Shown here: positions 16,336-26,354 of the stretch, in pieces
Layout of the letters: every line of letters begins with the position of its first letter
How positions within the stretch are numbered: position 1 is the first letter of the stretch
Assembly: GCF_000820145.1 (NCBI RefSeq)
Contig: NZ_CDBW01000017.1
Span: 276,301 to 340,300, forward strand
Length of the DNA: 64,000 nucleotides
Direction of reading: 5' to 3'
Source of the DNA: Aeromonas sobria
GTDB taxonomy: Bacteria; Pseudomonadota; Gammaproteobacteria; Enterobacterales; Aeromonadaceae
Notes under the pieces: model-generated
Database searches by the model: none
Told to the model about the DNA's origin: nothing
The model's input: the letters and a program-made list of their open reading frames with translations, nothing else
Program-made: the position numbers and the translations under genes

Positions 16336-17544
16336 ATGAAGTTTGATTCGTTGGTTCTGGTTATCAATTGCGGCTCCTCATCGGTAAAATTCTCCGTACT
16401 GGATAGTCAATCCTGTGAGGTGGTGATATCCGGTATGGCAGATGGTATTGAAACGGCCCATCCTCAATTGAAAGTAGATAAAGAGCCAGTCACCCCTTTA
16501 CCTGAAAATAGCCACACCTGTGCATTGGCTGCCATCGCGGCAGAATTGAAAAAACGGGAGCTGCTGGATGCTATTGCGCTGGTTGGTCATCGCATTGCTC
16601 ATGGTGGCAGTGAATTTAGTGAAGCCGTGATAATTGACGAAAATGTCTTGGCCAAAATCAAGCAGGTGTCACCCTTGGCCCCTCTTCATAATCACGCCAA
16701 TCTGAGCGGTGTGATGGCGGCTCGTCAGTTATTTCCTACGCAACCCCAGATTGCGGTATTTGATACCGGCTTTCATCAGACCTTGAAGCCGGAAGCTTAT
16801 ATCTATGGGCTCCCTTATCAATATTTGCAGGATTACGGTGTGCGCCGTTATGGATTCCATGGCACCTCTCATCGCTATGTCGCCGAGCAGGCGGTCTCTT
16901 TCCTTGGGCTAAATGGTAACGATGCCGGTCTGGTGATTGCCCATCTGGGCAATGGCGCCTCTATTTGCGCGGTGCAGGATGGCAAGAGCGTCGATACCTC
17001 TATGGGGATGACGCCGCTGGAGGGGCTGATTATGGGCAGTCGCAGCGGTGATATTGATTTTGGTGCGCTGGCCTATATTGCCAGCAAAACCGGGCAATCT
17101 ATCGAGGATATCGAGCGGGTCTTGAACAAGCACTCCGGCTTGCTCGGTATTTCCGGCCTCTCTTCCGATATGCGCGTGCTGGAGGCGGCTTATCACGAAG
17201 GGCACCCCGGCGCGAAACTGGCGATCCACGCCTTTGTCCACCGTATTGCCCGCCATATTGGTGGTCATGCCACCTCATTACGCCAGCTGGATGCGGTAAT
17301 TTTCACCGGCGGTATTGGCGAGAACTCGGCCTTTATAAGACAACTGGTGTGCGAGCGCCTGCCGGTATTTGGCATCGCCATGAACGAGGAGTTGAATAAA
17401 CAGCCCAATACCATGGGCTGTCGGGTTATTTCTGCACACTCTTCGGCAATGTTTGCAGCGGTTATTCCGACCAATGAAGAGAAAATGATCGCGCTGGATG
17501 CCATTCGTCTGGGTCAACAGATCCGTCAGGCCGAGTGTGTCTGA
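16336..17544 (+). CDS. tdcD: Propionate/acetate kinase TdcD
   Basis: The protein has 402 residues, from the ATG at 16336 after a GAGGCA ribosome site; an upstream ATG at 16303 would add 11 unusual residues. Family motifs are '[11 protein letters not shown]' at the start, 'VGHRIAHGG', 'FDTGFHQTL', '[13 protein letters not shown]', 'IAHLGNGAS' and 'FTGGIGENS'. It makes ATP from propionyl phosphate or acetyl phosphate. Position between tdcC and tdcE favours tdcD over ackA. Confidence 0.93.
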   Translation: MKFDSLVLVINCGSSSVKFSVLDSQSCEVVISGMADGIETAHPQLKVDKEPVTPLPENSHTCALAAIAAELKKRELLDAIALVGHRIAHGGSEFSEAVIIDENVLAKIKQVSPLAPLHNHANLSGVMAARQLFPTQPQIAVFDTGFHQTLKPEAYIYGLPYQYLQDYGVRRYGFHGTSHRYVAEQAVSFLGLNGNDAGLVIAHLGNGASICAVQDGKSVDTSMGMTPLEGLIMGSRSGDIDFGALAYIASKTGQSIEDIERVLNKHSGLLGISGLSSDMRVLEAAYHEGHPGAKLAIHAFVHRIARHIGGHATSLRQLDAVIFTGGIGENSAFIRQLVCERLPVFGIAMNEELNKQPNTMGCRVISAHSSAMFAAVIPTNEEKMIALDAIRLGQQIRQAECV

Positions 17545-17588
17545 ATATTTCAACTGTAATGTCATGAATCGTGAATGAGGTTTATTGA

Positions 17589-19883
17589 ATGAAAATTGAT
17601 GTGCAATTGGAGCAGGATAGTTATATCCAGGCATGGCAAGGTTTTGCCGGTGAAAACTGGAAACATGAAATCAACGTTCGTGATTTCATCCAGCAAAACT
17701 ATACCCCGTATGAAGGCGACGAACAGTTTCTGGCGGATGTCACCGAGGCGACCACCACCTTGTGGAACAAGGTGATGGAAGGGATCCGCATCGAGAATAC
17801 GACCCACGCGCCAGTCGATTTTGATACCAATATTGCCACGACTATTACCGCCCACGGACCCGGTTATATCGAACAGGAGCTGGAAAAAATCGTTGGCCTG
17901 CAAACCGACAAGCCGCTGAAAAGAGCACTGCACCCGTTTGGTGGTGTAAATATGATCAGAAGCTCTTTTGAGGCATATGGTCGGGAGATGGATCCCGAAT
18001 TTGAATATACCTTCAGCGAATTGCGTAAAACCCACAATCAGGGGGTGTTCGATGTCTACTCTCCCGAGATGTTGCGCTGCCGAAAATCGGGGATTTTGAC
18101 TGGTTTGCCGGACGGTTATGGCCGTGGTCGGATTATCGGAGATTATCGTCGGGTTGCACTCTATGGCATAGATTATCTAATTCGTGACCGGGAGCTGCAG
18201 TTTGCCGATCTGCAACCGGCACTCGAGCGGGGAGAGCATCTGGAGCAGGTGATCCGCCAGCGTGAGGAGCTGTCCGAGCACCAGCGGGCGCTGGTGCAGA
18301 TCAAGCAGATGGCGGCGAGCTACGGCTGCGATATTTCCGGCCCGGCCCGCACTGCCCAGCAGGCGGTACAGTGGCTCTACTTCGCCTATCTGGCGGCGGT
18401 GAAGTCGCAAAATGGCGGGGCCATGTCCCTCGGTCGTACCGCTACCTTCCTCGACATCTATATCGAGCGTGATTTGAAGGCGGGGCTGATCAGCGAGCAG
18501 GACGCCCAGGAGCTGGTCGATCACTTCATCATGAAGATCCGCATGGTGCGCTTCCTGCGCACCCCGGAGTTTGACACCCTCTTCTCCGGCGATCCTATCT
18601 GGGCCACCGAGGTGATCGGCGGCATGGGGCTGGATGGTCGTACTCTGGTGACCAGGAACGCCTTCCGTTACCTCCACACCCTCAAGACCATGGGGCCAGC
18701 GCCCGAGCCCAACCTCACCATCCTCTGGGCGGAAGGGCTGCCGCGTGCCTTCAAGACCTATGCGGCCCGCGTCTCCATCGATACCTCATCCCTGCAGTAT
18801 GAGAACGATGATCTTATGCGCACCGATTTTGAGAGCGATGACTACGCCATCGCCTGCTGCGTGAGCCCCATGGTGATCGGCAAGCAGATGCAGTTCTTCG
18901 GTGCTCGCGCCAACATCGCCAAAACCCTGCTCTACTGCATCAATGGTGGGGTGGACGAGAAGCTGAAGATCCAGGTCGGCCCGAAAGTGGCGCCCATCAT
19001 GGACGAGGTGCTGGATTACGACACCGTTATGAGCAGCCTCGACAACTTTATGGATTGGCTGGCTGTGCAGTACATCAGCGCGCTGAACCTTATCCACTTC
19101 ATGCACGACAAATACAGCTACGAAGCCTCGTTGATGGCGCTGCACGATCGGGATGTCTACCGCACCATGGCCTGCGGCATTGCCGGTCTGTCGGTGGCGG
19201 TCGATTCGCTGGCGGCCATCAAGTACGCCAGGGTCAAGCCGGTGCGCGATGCTGACGGGCTGGCGGTCGATTTCGTGATTGAGGGGGAGTATCCCCAGTA
19301 CGGCAACAACGACGAGCGGGCCGACTCTATCGCCTGCGATCTGGTCGAGCGCTTCATGAAGAAGATCCAGGCGCTGCCGACCTACCGCAATGCGGTGCCG
19401 ACCCAGTCGATCCTGACCATCACCTCCAACGTGGTCTATGGCCAGAAGACCGGCAACACCCCGGATGGTCGCCGCGCTGGCGCGCCGTTTGCGCCGGGGG
19501 CTAATCCTATGCACGGTCGGGATCGCAAGGGGGCGGTCGCCTCGCTCGCTTCGGTGGCCAAGCTGCCGTTCAAATATGCCAAGGACGGGATCTCCTACAC
19601 CTTCTCCATCGTGCCGGGGGCACTCGGCAAGGAGCCCGCCAATCGCGAGAACAATCTGGTGGGGCTGATGGATGGCTACTTCCATCACGAGCGGGATGTG
19701 GAAGGGGGCCAGCACCTCAACGTTAACGTGATGAACCGCGAGATGCTGCTGGATGCGATCGATCATCCTGACAAATACCCCAGTCTGACCATCCGGGTTT
19801 CCGGTTATGCGGTGCGCTTCAACGCCCTGACCCGCGAACAGCAGCAGGATGTGATTGCCAGAACCTTCACCAACATGATCTGA
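17589..19883 (+). CDS. tdcE: 2-Ketobutyrate/pyruvate formate-lyase TdcE
   Basis: The protein has 764 residues, the same length as E. coli TdcE. The catalytic cysteine pair is C423-C424 in '[12 protein letters not shown]', and the glycyl radical site is G739 in 'RVSGYAVRF'. It cleaves 2-ketobutyrate with CoA to propionyl-CoA and formate, without oxygen, after activation by PflA. The phosphotransacetylase step is not encoded here. The GC content rises sharply inside this gene compared with tdcB. Confidence 0.95.
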   Translation: MKIDVQLEQDSYIQAWQGFAGENWKHEINVRDFIQQNYTPYEGDEQFLADVTEATTTLWNKVMEGIRIENTTHAPVDFDTNIATTITAHGPGYIEQELEKIVGLQTDKPLKRALHPFGGVNMIRSSFEAYGREMDPEFEYTFSELRKTHNQGVFDVYSPEMLRCRKSGILTGLPDGYGRGRIIGDYRRVALYGIDYLIRDRELQFADLQPALERGEHLEQVIRQREELSEHQRALVQIKQMAASYGCDISGPARTAQQAVQWLYFAYLAAVKSQNGGAMSLGRTATFLDIYIERDLKAGLISEQDAQELVDHFIMKIRMVRFLRTPEFDTLFSGDPIWATEVIGGMGLDGRTLVTRNAFRYLHTLKTMGPAPEPNLTILWAEGLPRAFKTYAARVSIDTSSLQYENDDLMRTDFESDDYAIACCVSPMVIGKQMQFFGARANIAKTLLYCINGGVDEKLKIQVGPKVAPIMDEVLDYDTVMSSLDNFMDWLAVQYISALNLIHFMHDKYSYEASLMALHDRDVYRTMACGIAGLSVAVDSLAAIKYARVKPVRDADGLAVDFVIEGEYPQYGNNDERADSIACDLVERFMKKIQALPTYRNAVPTQSILTITSNVVYGQKTGNTPDGRRAGAPFAPGANPMHGRDRKGAVASLASVAKLPFKYAKDGISYTFSIVPGALGKEPANRENNLVGLMDGYFHHERDVEGGQHLNVNVMNREMLLDAIDHPDKYPSLTIRVSGYAVRFNALTREQQQDVIARTFTNMI

Positions 19884-19953
19884 CTTATGGGCCTGGAGCG
19901 AGCAGGTTTGCTTCGGGCCAACCCCGTTTTATGACATCAAGGAGAAAGCTAAG

Positions 19954-20349
19954 ATGCGACAGGTTATCAGTACCAAAGCGGCACCGGGTGCCATCGGCCC
20001 CTATGTGCAGGGCGTAACCCTCAGCAACGTGACCGGCAACATGATCTACACCTCGGGCCAAATCCCGCTGGATCCGGTGAGTGGCGATATCCCCGAGACC
20101 ATCGAAGCGCAGACCCTGCGTTCGCTGCAAAACGTGCAGGCGATTGTCGAGGCGGCAGGCGCCGAGGTGCGCAACATCATCAAGACCACGGTGTTTGTCT
20201 CGGATCTGAACGACTTTGCTGCGGTGAATCAGGTCTACAACGACTTTTTTACCGAGCACGATGCCATGTATCCGGCGCGCTCCTGCGTGGAAGTGGCCCG
20301 CTTGCCGAAGGATGTGAAGATCGAAATTGAGGCGATTGCTGCGCTGTAA
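19954..20349 (+). CDS. tdcF: RidA-family enamine/imine deaminase TdcF
   Basis: The protein has 131 residues: a complete RidA/YjgF/TdcF family member with 'GAIGPYVQGV', 'MIYTSGQIPLDP', 'NVQAIVEAAGAE' and the arginine-bearing 'YPARSCVEVARLPKDVKIEIEAIA'. RidA proteins hydrolyse reactive 2-aminoacrylate and 2-aminocrotonate released by threonine/serine dehydratases, so the link to tdcB is direct. It closes the operon with a terminator; no tdcG follows. Confidence 0.93.
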   Translation: MRQVISTKAAPGAIGPYVQGVTLSNVTGNMIYTSGQIPLDPVSGDIPETIEAQTLRSLQNVQAIVEAAGAEVRNIIKTTVFVSDLNDFAAVNQVYNDFFTEHDAMYPARSCVEVARLPKDVKIEIEAIAAL

Positions 20350-20380
20350 CCCCCATCGGGAGTGTGTCAGCAAGCCAAAA

Positions 20381-20410
20381 CAAAGCGGCTGCCAATGGCA
20401 GCCGCTTTTG
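20381..20410. terminator. Bidirectional terminator between tdcF and the methyltransferase gene
   Basis: AAAGCGGCTGCC / GGCAGCCGCTTT stem with T run on the plus strand and A/T flanks on both sides, placed between convergent genes. Confidence 0.88.
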
Positions 20411-20432
20411 TCTATATGGTCATCGGGGCGGA

Positions 20433-21644
20433 TCAGGCGATCCGTTCGATACGGGCCATGTAGAAACCGTCGAAGCCAGTCTCTGACGGGCTCACGGTGT
20501 GATCGTCACGCAGACGGAAGTTCTCGTTGGCCGCGAGGAACTTGTCCACCTGCTGACGGTTCTCCTGAGGCAGGATGGAGCAGGTTGCATAAACCAGCAG
20601 ACCACCCACCTTCACCATCTGGCTGTAACGCTGCAGGATCTCTTCTTGCAGTGCTACCAGCACCGGCAGACGCTCGGCAGTATCACGCCACTTGGCATCC
20701 GGATTGCGCTTGAGTACGCCAAGACCGGAGCAGGGCACGTCCAGCAGTACTCGATCCGCGGTCTCTTTGAGGCGCTTGACGGTCTTGCTGCTGGTGATGA
20801 CCCGGGTCTCCACGTTGTGGGCACCGGCGCGACGGGCGCGCTGCTTGAGGTTCTCCAGCTTCCACTCTTCTACATCCATTGCCAGCAGACGGCCCTTGCC
20901 CTGCATCATGGCAGCGATATGCAGGGTCTTGCCACCGGCACCGGCGCAGGCGTCGATGACCCGCATGCCCGGGGTCACTTCCAGCGCAGCTGCGACCAGC
21001 TGGGAGCCAGCGTCCTGCTGTTCAAAGCAGCCGTCGGCAAAGGCCTTGGTACGGAACAGGGCGGTATCAGAGGTGACCTGCAGCGCAGTATCAACACCCT
21101 CAACCGGGATGGTGGTGACATGCTCTTTGGCCAGAATGGCTTGCAGCTCTTCACGGGTGCACTTGAGGGTGTTGGCCCGCAGGTAGCGCTTGGGCATCCA
21201 GGCCAGGGCGGCACGCTCGGCCGGCCAGGCTTCGCCCAGCTGCTCGCTACCCAGCTTTTCCAGCCAGCTCGGGCAACCATCCATCAGCACCGGGTTCTTC
21301 TTCGCTTCGGTCAGACGGCGGCGAAAGGCCTCTTCATTGAAACGATCCAGAGTGGGGCGGTTAGGCTGGTCAATTTTGTGAAAAGCGTGCCAGGCATGCA
21401 GCAGCGGCCAGACATTTTTCTCGGCCTGACGCACCTGAATGCCGGTCAGGGCACAATAGAGGCTGAGACGACGCAGCAGGTCGCCGGTGACCAGGGCAAT
21501 CCTTGCCTGTTCTTGCGGTTTGAGTTCGATGCCAGAGAAGTGACGGGCATAGGCGCGGTCCAGGGTGAGACCCTGGCCCAGCACATCGTCAACAATGGCA
21601 ACGATCAGATCCCCGAAACGGGGCAACAGTGGGGACTTAAGCAT
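20433..21644 (-). CDS. RsmB/NOP-family SAM-dependent RNA cytosine methyltransferase
   Basis: The protein has 403 residues. The frame is open to 21722, but the ATG at 21644 has AAGG 8 bases before it and starts a NusB-like helical domain (about 1-130). The Rossmann methyltransferase part has 'VIDACAGAGGKTLHIAAMM' for SAM, 'DVPCSGLGVLKRNPDAKW' and 'VYATCSILPQEN', the two catalytic cysteines of m5C methyltransferases. It likely methylates cytosine in rRNA or tRNA. It is similar in layout to RsmB (429 residues) but shorter; RsmB proper is usually next to fmt, so I leave the symbol empty. Confidence 0.85.
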   Translation of the reverse strand: MLKSPLLPRFGDLIVAIVDDVLGQGLTLDRAYARHFSGIELKPQEQARIALVTGDLLRRLSLYCALTGIQVRQAEKNVWPLLHAWHAFHKIDQPNRPTLDRFNEEAFRRRLTEAKKNPVLMDGCPSWLEKLGSEQLGEAWPAERAALAWMPKRYLRANTLKCTREELQAILAKEHVTTIPVEGVDTALQVTSDTALFRTKAFADGCFEQQDAGSQLVAAALEVTPGMRVIDACAGAGGKTLHIAAMMQGKGRLLAMDVEEWKLENLKQRARRAGAHNVETRVITSSKTVKRLKETADRVLLDVPCSGLGVLKRNPDAKWRDTAERLPVLVALQEEILQRYSQMVKVGGLLVYATCSILPQENRQQVDKFLAANENFRLRDDHTVSPSETGFDGFYMARIERIA

Positions 21645-21829
21645 GAGATTAACCTTGGCCAGATAAAGATGAACAGCACCTTTGTGAAGAGGGGCAGTTC
21701 TAAAATTGACAAATCCGCGCAATGATAGGGGTTAGACGGGGTTGGCGCAACACTCCCCATGGGGTGAGTGGCTGAAACACGGATGCCGTTGGTGGTTCAA
21801 ATGAATGCATGGATACAAGGATGACAAAA

Positions 21830-23812
21830 ATGCATGTGACCAAAAAATATTCGCTGGCCCTGCTGGTGGGCAGTTTGTTGGCCTCACCCAGCCTGATCGC
21901 CAGTGAGTGGAGCACCCTTGCCGCCCGAGCGACGGCCGCGACAGGTTATGAAGTACGAGCCAATCAGTTTCGGGTTGCCAAGGTGCCGCTCGACTATTTT
22001 GACGGGTTGCAAGCGGGGGCAAAGCAACTGACCCTCCCGCTACCTGATGGGGGTGAGGTCACCTTTACGCTGGAAGCTTATGACCTGCTGCCTGCAGACC
22101 TTGCTGCCAAATATCCGCAGATCCGTACCTTCAGGGGTCACAATCCGAGTCGCCCGCTTGATACCGGGCGTTTCGATCTGGGCCCACAGGGTTTCCATGC
22201 CATGTTCAGCCATCAGGGCAAGATGGTGTTTGTCGATCCACTTCGCAATGCCGAAGGGTATGCCGTCTATTACCAGCAGGATGCTCATAGCCGTCTGGAT
22301 GAGGAGGCTGACAGGGTGCTGGGTGCGCAGGTCAGCAAGCTGGCGCGCAAGGTGCAGGTGGATGGCAACGCCCGCAAGCGTTACACCATTGCCATCTCGG
22401 CGACGGGGGAATTTACTCAGTATCACGGTGGTTCCCAGGTGTTGGCGATGGCAGCTATCGCCACCTTGCTCAACCGGGTCAATCAGGTCTATCAGCGGGA
22501 TGTCGGGGCCGAGTTTGTATTGGCCACGGGTAACGACGAGGTGGTCTTCACCAATCCCGCAACTGATCCGTTTGATAATAATGACAATGATGCCCAGACC
22601 AATATCGGGGTGCAGGCATTGTATTTTACCAACATGAAGCTCGGTAACTTTGATATCGGCCATGTACTGAATACCGGTGGGGGCGGACTGGCTGGTTTGG
22701 CGGTGCTCTGTACCAACCAGAAGTCGAGTGGCATGTCCGGTTCAGCCACCCCGGTGGGGGATGCCTTTTTTGTCGACTATGTAGCCCATGAAATCGGTCA
22801 CCAGTTTGGCGCCGATCACACTTTCAACGGCACGAGCGGCAGTTGCGGTGGGGGTAACCGGGTTGCCAGTCAGGCCTATGAACCAGGTAGCGGCAGCTCG
22901 ATCATGGCGTATGCCGGCATCTGCGGTGAAGAGAACATTCAAGCCAACAGTGACCCTTACTTTCATAGCAAATCCATCGAACAGATGCGGTCACATATGG
23001 CAACGTATCCGAGTTGTGGCACGGCGCTCACGCTGGGCAACAGCACCCCGCAAGCGGTAGCCGGGAGGGATTATGTGATTCCGGCCAATACGCCATTTGC
23101 CTTGAATGAAGCTGGCTCTGATCTGGACGGGAATGCGTTGCTTTACAACTGGGAACAGATCGATCTGGGCACCGAATCGAGCAGCGCCGCGACTATGATC
23201 GATGATGGTACCCGCCCACTGTTTCGCTTTGTTGCTCCAACCCCATCGCCAGAGCGGATTTTGCCAAGCTTGCCATCGTTGCTTTCCGGTACTCTCGCCA
23301 AAGGGGATGCCTGGCCGACCACCAACCGGGATCTCAATTTCAGACTGACGGTACGCGATGGTCAGGGGGGAGTTGCCAGCGACGACATGAAAGTGCAGGT
23401 GGTCAAGACCAGCAGTGTGTTTCGCATCACCAACCCGTTTTATGGGGTGATGCTCACCCCGGGGGCGAGTCAAGCGCTCGCCTGGGATGTGGCAGGGACA
23501 GACCAGGCACCGATCAGCTGCAGCAAGGTCGACATCTCGGTGACCCAGGATGAGGGCGCCAACTGGACAATGCTTGCTGTCGGACAATCCAATAATGGCG
23601 CTGCAACGGTGACGCTGCCCGCCAATCTCACTAGCAGCGTCAGGCTGAAAGTGGCTTGCAGCGACAACATCTTCTTTGCCATCAGCCCCCTCAAACTGCC
23701 TCTGGTACAAGGTGGCTCGACTTCAGGCGGTGGTGGCGGTGGTGGTGGCGGGTCGCTCGGGTTGTGGACGCTGGCACTGGCGCTGCTCGGTTGGCATCGG
23801 AGGGATAAATGA
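21830..23812 (+). CDS. Secreted reprolysin-type zinc metalloprotease with GlyGly-CTERM tail, copy 1
   Basis: The protein has 660 residues. Three in-frame ATGs lie close together; 21830 has AAGG 9 bases upstream. A signal peptide (about 6-24) is followed by a prodomain and a metzincin-like catalytic domain with HEIGHQFGADH from H320, the HExxHxxGxxH zinc motif, and a Met-turn candidate 'SSIMAYAGICGEEN'. Then come two beta-rich domains. The end is a run of glycines, a hydrophobic helix and a basic tip (HRRDK), the GlyGly-CTERM sorting signal cut by rhombosortase in type II secreting bacteria. Likely extracellular or surface bound. The stop overlaps the next small gene (ATGA). Close paralogue of the gene at 24390. 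Confidence 0.9.
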   Translation: MHVTKKYSLALLVGSLLASPSLIASEWSTLAARATAATGYEVRANQFRVAKVPLDYFDGLQAGAKQLTLPLPDGGEVTFTLEAYDLLPADLAAKYPQIRTFRGHNPSRPLDTGRFDLGPQGFHAMFSHQGKMVFVDPLRNAEGYAVYYQQDAHSRLDEEADRVLGAQVSKLARKVQVDGNARKRYTIAISATGEFTQYHGGSQVLAMAAIATLLNRVNQVYQRDVGAEFVLATGNDEVVFTNPATDPFDNNDNDAQTNIGVQALYFTNMKLGNFDIGHVLNTGGGGLAGLAVLCTNQKSSGMSGSATPVGDAFFVDYVAHEIGHQFGADHTFNGTSGSCGGGNRVASQAYEPGSGSSIMAYAGICGEENIQANSDPYFHSKSIEQMRSHMATYPSCGTALTLGNSTPQAVAGRDYVIPANTPFALNEAGSDLDGNALLYNWEQIDLGTESSSAATMIDDGTRPLFRFVAPTPSPERILPSLPSLLSGTLAKGDAWPTTNRDLNFRLTVRDGQGGVASDDMKVQVVKTSSVFRITNPFYGVMLTPGASQALAWDVAGTDQAPISCSKVDISVTQDEGANWTMLAVGQSNNGAATVTLPANLTSSVRLKVACSDNIFFAISPLKLPLVQGGSTSGGGGGGGGGSLGLWTLALALLGWHRRDK

Positions 23813-24138
23813 GAGGCGTCTGGGGGCTGCTGTTCGCTTTGCTCGGCGGTTGTCAGGCCGATGCCAGTCCCCTTGAGCAGGAGGTCACGGCCAACTTAGC
23901 CAAACAGGATTACCGCCTGATTGTGCGAGCCGGGCGAGGCGAGGTGGCCCCCGGCATTGCTGCAGAGCAGCAGGCAGCGGCCAAGGGACGTTGTGGTGTG
24001 CGTTATCTCGATGGGTTGGGTGATGTGATAAGGCCTGGCCAGCAAGAGATACATGCCAAACTGAGTGCTTACGCCAGCGAGTATAACCAGCGTATTGTGA
24101 CTTACTGTCCATCGGCATCGGGTGCTGACAAGCAGTAA
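23809..24138 (+). CDS. Small exported lipoprotein-like partner of the metalloprotease, copy 1
   Basis: The protein has 109 residues. A GGAGGG ribosome site lies just before the ATG, which overlaps the protease stop by 4 bases, so the pair is probably co-translated. The start 'LLFALLGGC' fits a lipobox (cleavage before C15). The mature part has 'QDYRLIVRAGRGEVAPG' and 'RCGVRYLDGLGDVI', shared almost word for word with the protein at 26333, and a second cysteine near the end ('VTYCP'). I do not recognise the family. Fixed coupling to the protease suggests a chaperone, inhibitor or partner in export, which is inference. A terminator follows. Confidence 0.75.
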   Translation: MRGVWGLLFALLGGCQADASPLEQEVTANLAKQDYRLIVRAGRGEVAPGIAAEQQAAAKGRCGVRYLDGLGDVIRPGQQEIHAKLSAYASEYNQRIVTYCPSASGADKQ

Positions 24139-24188
24139 TACGCCAATGAACCAATCCAAATAGGGGATCCTCAGCCCCATAGCTATCC

Positions 24189-24218
24189 GTGAAGGCGCCA
24201 ATGGCGCCTTCACGTTTT
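24189..24218 (+). terminator. Rho-independent terminator after the first protease unit
   Basis: GTGAAGGCGCC / GGCGCCTTCAC stem followed by GTTTTT, 50 bases after the small gene. Confidence 0.85.
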
Positions 24219-24389
24219 TCCGCTGTTGAATGGGGTCAGTCTGTCTCGCCAGAAATGGGGAGAGCGGTAGTAGCAGGATTTTTAGGCGTGATAGAGGTTT
24301 TGTGCGGATTTTCTTTTCTGTCTGTCACGCATATCGTCCATTCACGCTGCACCATACTTGTGGTCACCAAGGTAGGGCAAGGAGGCTCT

Positions 24390-26354
24390 ATGAAGCATGG
24401 CATTGCGGTGATTATCACCAGTTTGTCTGTTCAGGTTGCGGCAGAACCCCAGTGGACCTTCATGGATGAGAGCTTGGAAAGGGGGGGGAGCTATGATGTG
24501 CGAGCAGACAAGGTAAGAGTGGTCGTTCCGGGCCAGCCTTTTGAACCCGGGCATCTTGCCAGTGTGTTGACCTTGCCACTCCCTGATGGCACTACGGTGC
24601 AGTTTGATGTTTATCCCAATGCCCTGCTCCCTGATGCTTTGGCCCAGCGTTACCCTTCTATCAACACCTACAGCGGTAAGGCCATCGATCAGGCGACGGA
24701 GACTGGTCGATTCGATGTCACTATGCATGGTTTTCACGGTATGTTTACTCACAAGGGGCGTACATTTTATATCGATCCGCTACAGGACGGTTTCTCCTAT
24801 GCCGTTTATGAGCAGCAGGATGCTTGGCGGCGACAGGATGTGGATCAGGTGATTGATCCTCATGGTATAGATCAGGAGCGAGCTGTTCTGGTCGATGGCA
24901 ATCTGCGTAAGCGCTACACCATCGCCATCTCGGCAACGGGGGAATATACCCAGTATCACGGTGGTACCAAGGCCGCAGCACTCTCGGCCATTGCAACACT
25001 GCTTAACCGGGTCAACGAAGTCTATCGCCGTGATGTGGGTGCCGAGTTCCAGCTTGCGGCCGATACGGACAAGGTGATTTTCACTGATCCTGCGACGGAT
25101 CCTTTCACCAACTCGACCCAGGATATTGCGATCAATCAGACCCAGCAGGGGTTGTTGCTCAATCCTTCCTTTGATTTGGGCCATCTGCTGGCGACATCAG
25201 GCGGCGGTGTCGCGACCCTGAGATCCCTGTGCAACCCGTTTAGCCGTTCACGGGGCATGACGGGTGGCTCACCGCCTGTCGGCGATGCCTTCTTTATTGA
25301 TTATGTGGCGCATGAGCTGGGGCATCAGTTGGGTGCCGAACACTCTTTCAACGGCATGGCCGATAGTTGTGCAACGGGTCGTAAGGCTAACTCAGCTTGG
25401 GAGCCGGGCAGTGGCTCGACCATCATGGCCTATGCCGGGATCTGTGGTGAAGAGAATCTGCAGGTTAACAGTACGCCTTTCTTTCACAGCAAGTCGATCG
25501 AGCAGATGCGAACCCTGATGGCCTCTTTGCCCTCCTGCGGCACAGACTTGGTGCTTGCCAATAACGCGCCGGTCGTGGATGCGGGGGGGGATAGGGTGAT
25601 CCCCGCAAATACGCCTTTCACTCTTGTCGGTAGCGCGCTGGATCTGGACGGTAATCCCTTGAGTTACACCTGGGAGCAGGTTGATCTTGGCAATGCGTCC
25701 TACAGTATGGCAACCATGGTGGATGATGGAACCCGCCCACTGTTTCGCTATGTTTCTCCGACATCGGATCCCCGCAGAACCTTGCCTGCCATGAGCTCTC
25801 TGATATCGGGTGTATTGGCCAAAGGAGAGGCATGGCCTGCGACCAATCGCAATCTCCAGTTCCGTCTTACCGTGCGCGATGGCCAGGGGGCGGTGAGCAG
25901 TGATGAAATGGTGGTTCAGGTGATCAATACCGGCGCGGCATTTGCCATCACTGCTCCGCAGGTCGGCTCCATGGTGGCGGGTAGCACTCAGCTAGTGACA
26001 TGGAATGTTGCTGGGACCGATCAGCCTCCTATCAATTGTCCCAGCGTGGATTTGGCACTGACACAGAATGGCGGATCTAGCTGGACGACGCTGGCAAGCG
26101 GGCTTGCCAATAACGGTTCGGCCAGTGTGGTGTTGCCTGCACCGTTGACCAGCACGGCCAGGCTGAAGCTGGCATGCAGCAATAATATTTTTTTCTCTAT
26201 CAATGGGATAAGAGGTAATGCGTCGGCCACTACGGAAAGTGCAACTGTCATTACCGACAACAGTGCGGGTGGCGGCGGTGGTGGTGGTGCGGTTAGTATC
26301 ATTGTGATCATCCTGATGGGAGGTGCAGCTGGATGGCGCAGGTATTACGGTTAG
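24390..26354 (+). CDS. Secreted reprolysin-type zinc metalloprotease with GlyGly-CTERM tail, copy 2
   Basis: The protein has 654 residues. The frame is open from 24189, but the ATG at 24390 has GGAGG 4 bases upstream of its spacer and gives a clean signal peptide (MKHGIAVIITSLSVQVAA). The zinc motif is HELGHQLGAEH from H308, followed by 'STIMAYAGICGEENLQVN'. The architecture, including the C-terminal glycine run, helix and RRYYG tip, is the same as copy 1, and whole blocks such as 'RKRYTIAISATGEYTQYHGG' are shared. This is a tandem duplication that has since diverged. It has its own 5' region behind a terminator, so it may be regulated apart from copy 1. Confidence 0.9.
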   Translation: MKHGIAVIITSLSVQVAAEPQWTFMDESLERGGSYDVRADKVRVVVPGQPFEPGHLASVLTLPLPDGTTVQFDVYPNALLPDALAQRYPSINTYSGKAIDQATETGRFDVTMHGFHGMFTHKGRTFYIDPLQDGFSYAVYEQQDAWRRQDVDQVIDPHGIDQERAVLVDGNLRKRYTIAISATGEYTQYHGGTKAAALSAIATLLNRVNEVYRRDVGAEFQLAADTDKVIFTDPATDPFTNSTQDIAINQTQQGLLLNPSFDLGHLLATSGGGVATLRSLCNPFSRSRGMTGGSPPVGDAFFIDYVAHELGHQLGAEHSFNGMADSCATGRKANSAWEPGSGSTIMAYAGICGEENLQVNSTPFFHSKSIEQMRTLMASLPSCGTDLVLANNAPVVDAGGDRVIPANTPFTLVGSALDLDGNPLSYTWEQVDLGNASYSMATMVDDGTRPLFRYVSPTSDPRRTLPAMSSLISGVLAKGEAWPATNRNLQFRLTVRDGQGAVSSDEMVVQVINTGAAFAITAPQVGSMVAGSTQLVTWNVAGTDQPPINCPSVDLALTQNGGSSWTTLASGLANNGSASVVLPAPLTSTARLKLACSNNIFFSINGIRGNASATTESATVITDNSAGGGGGGGAVSIIVIILMGGAAGWRRYYG

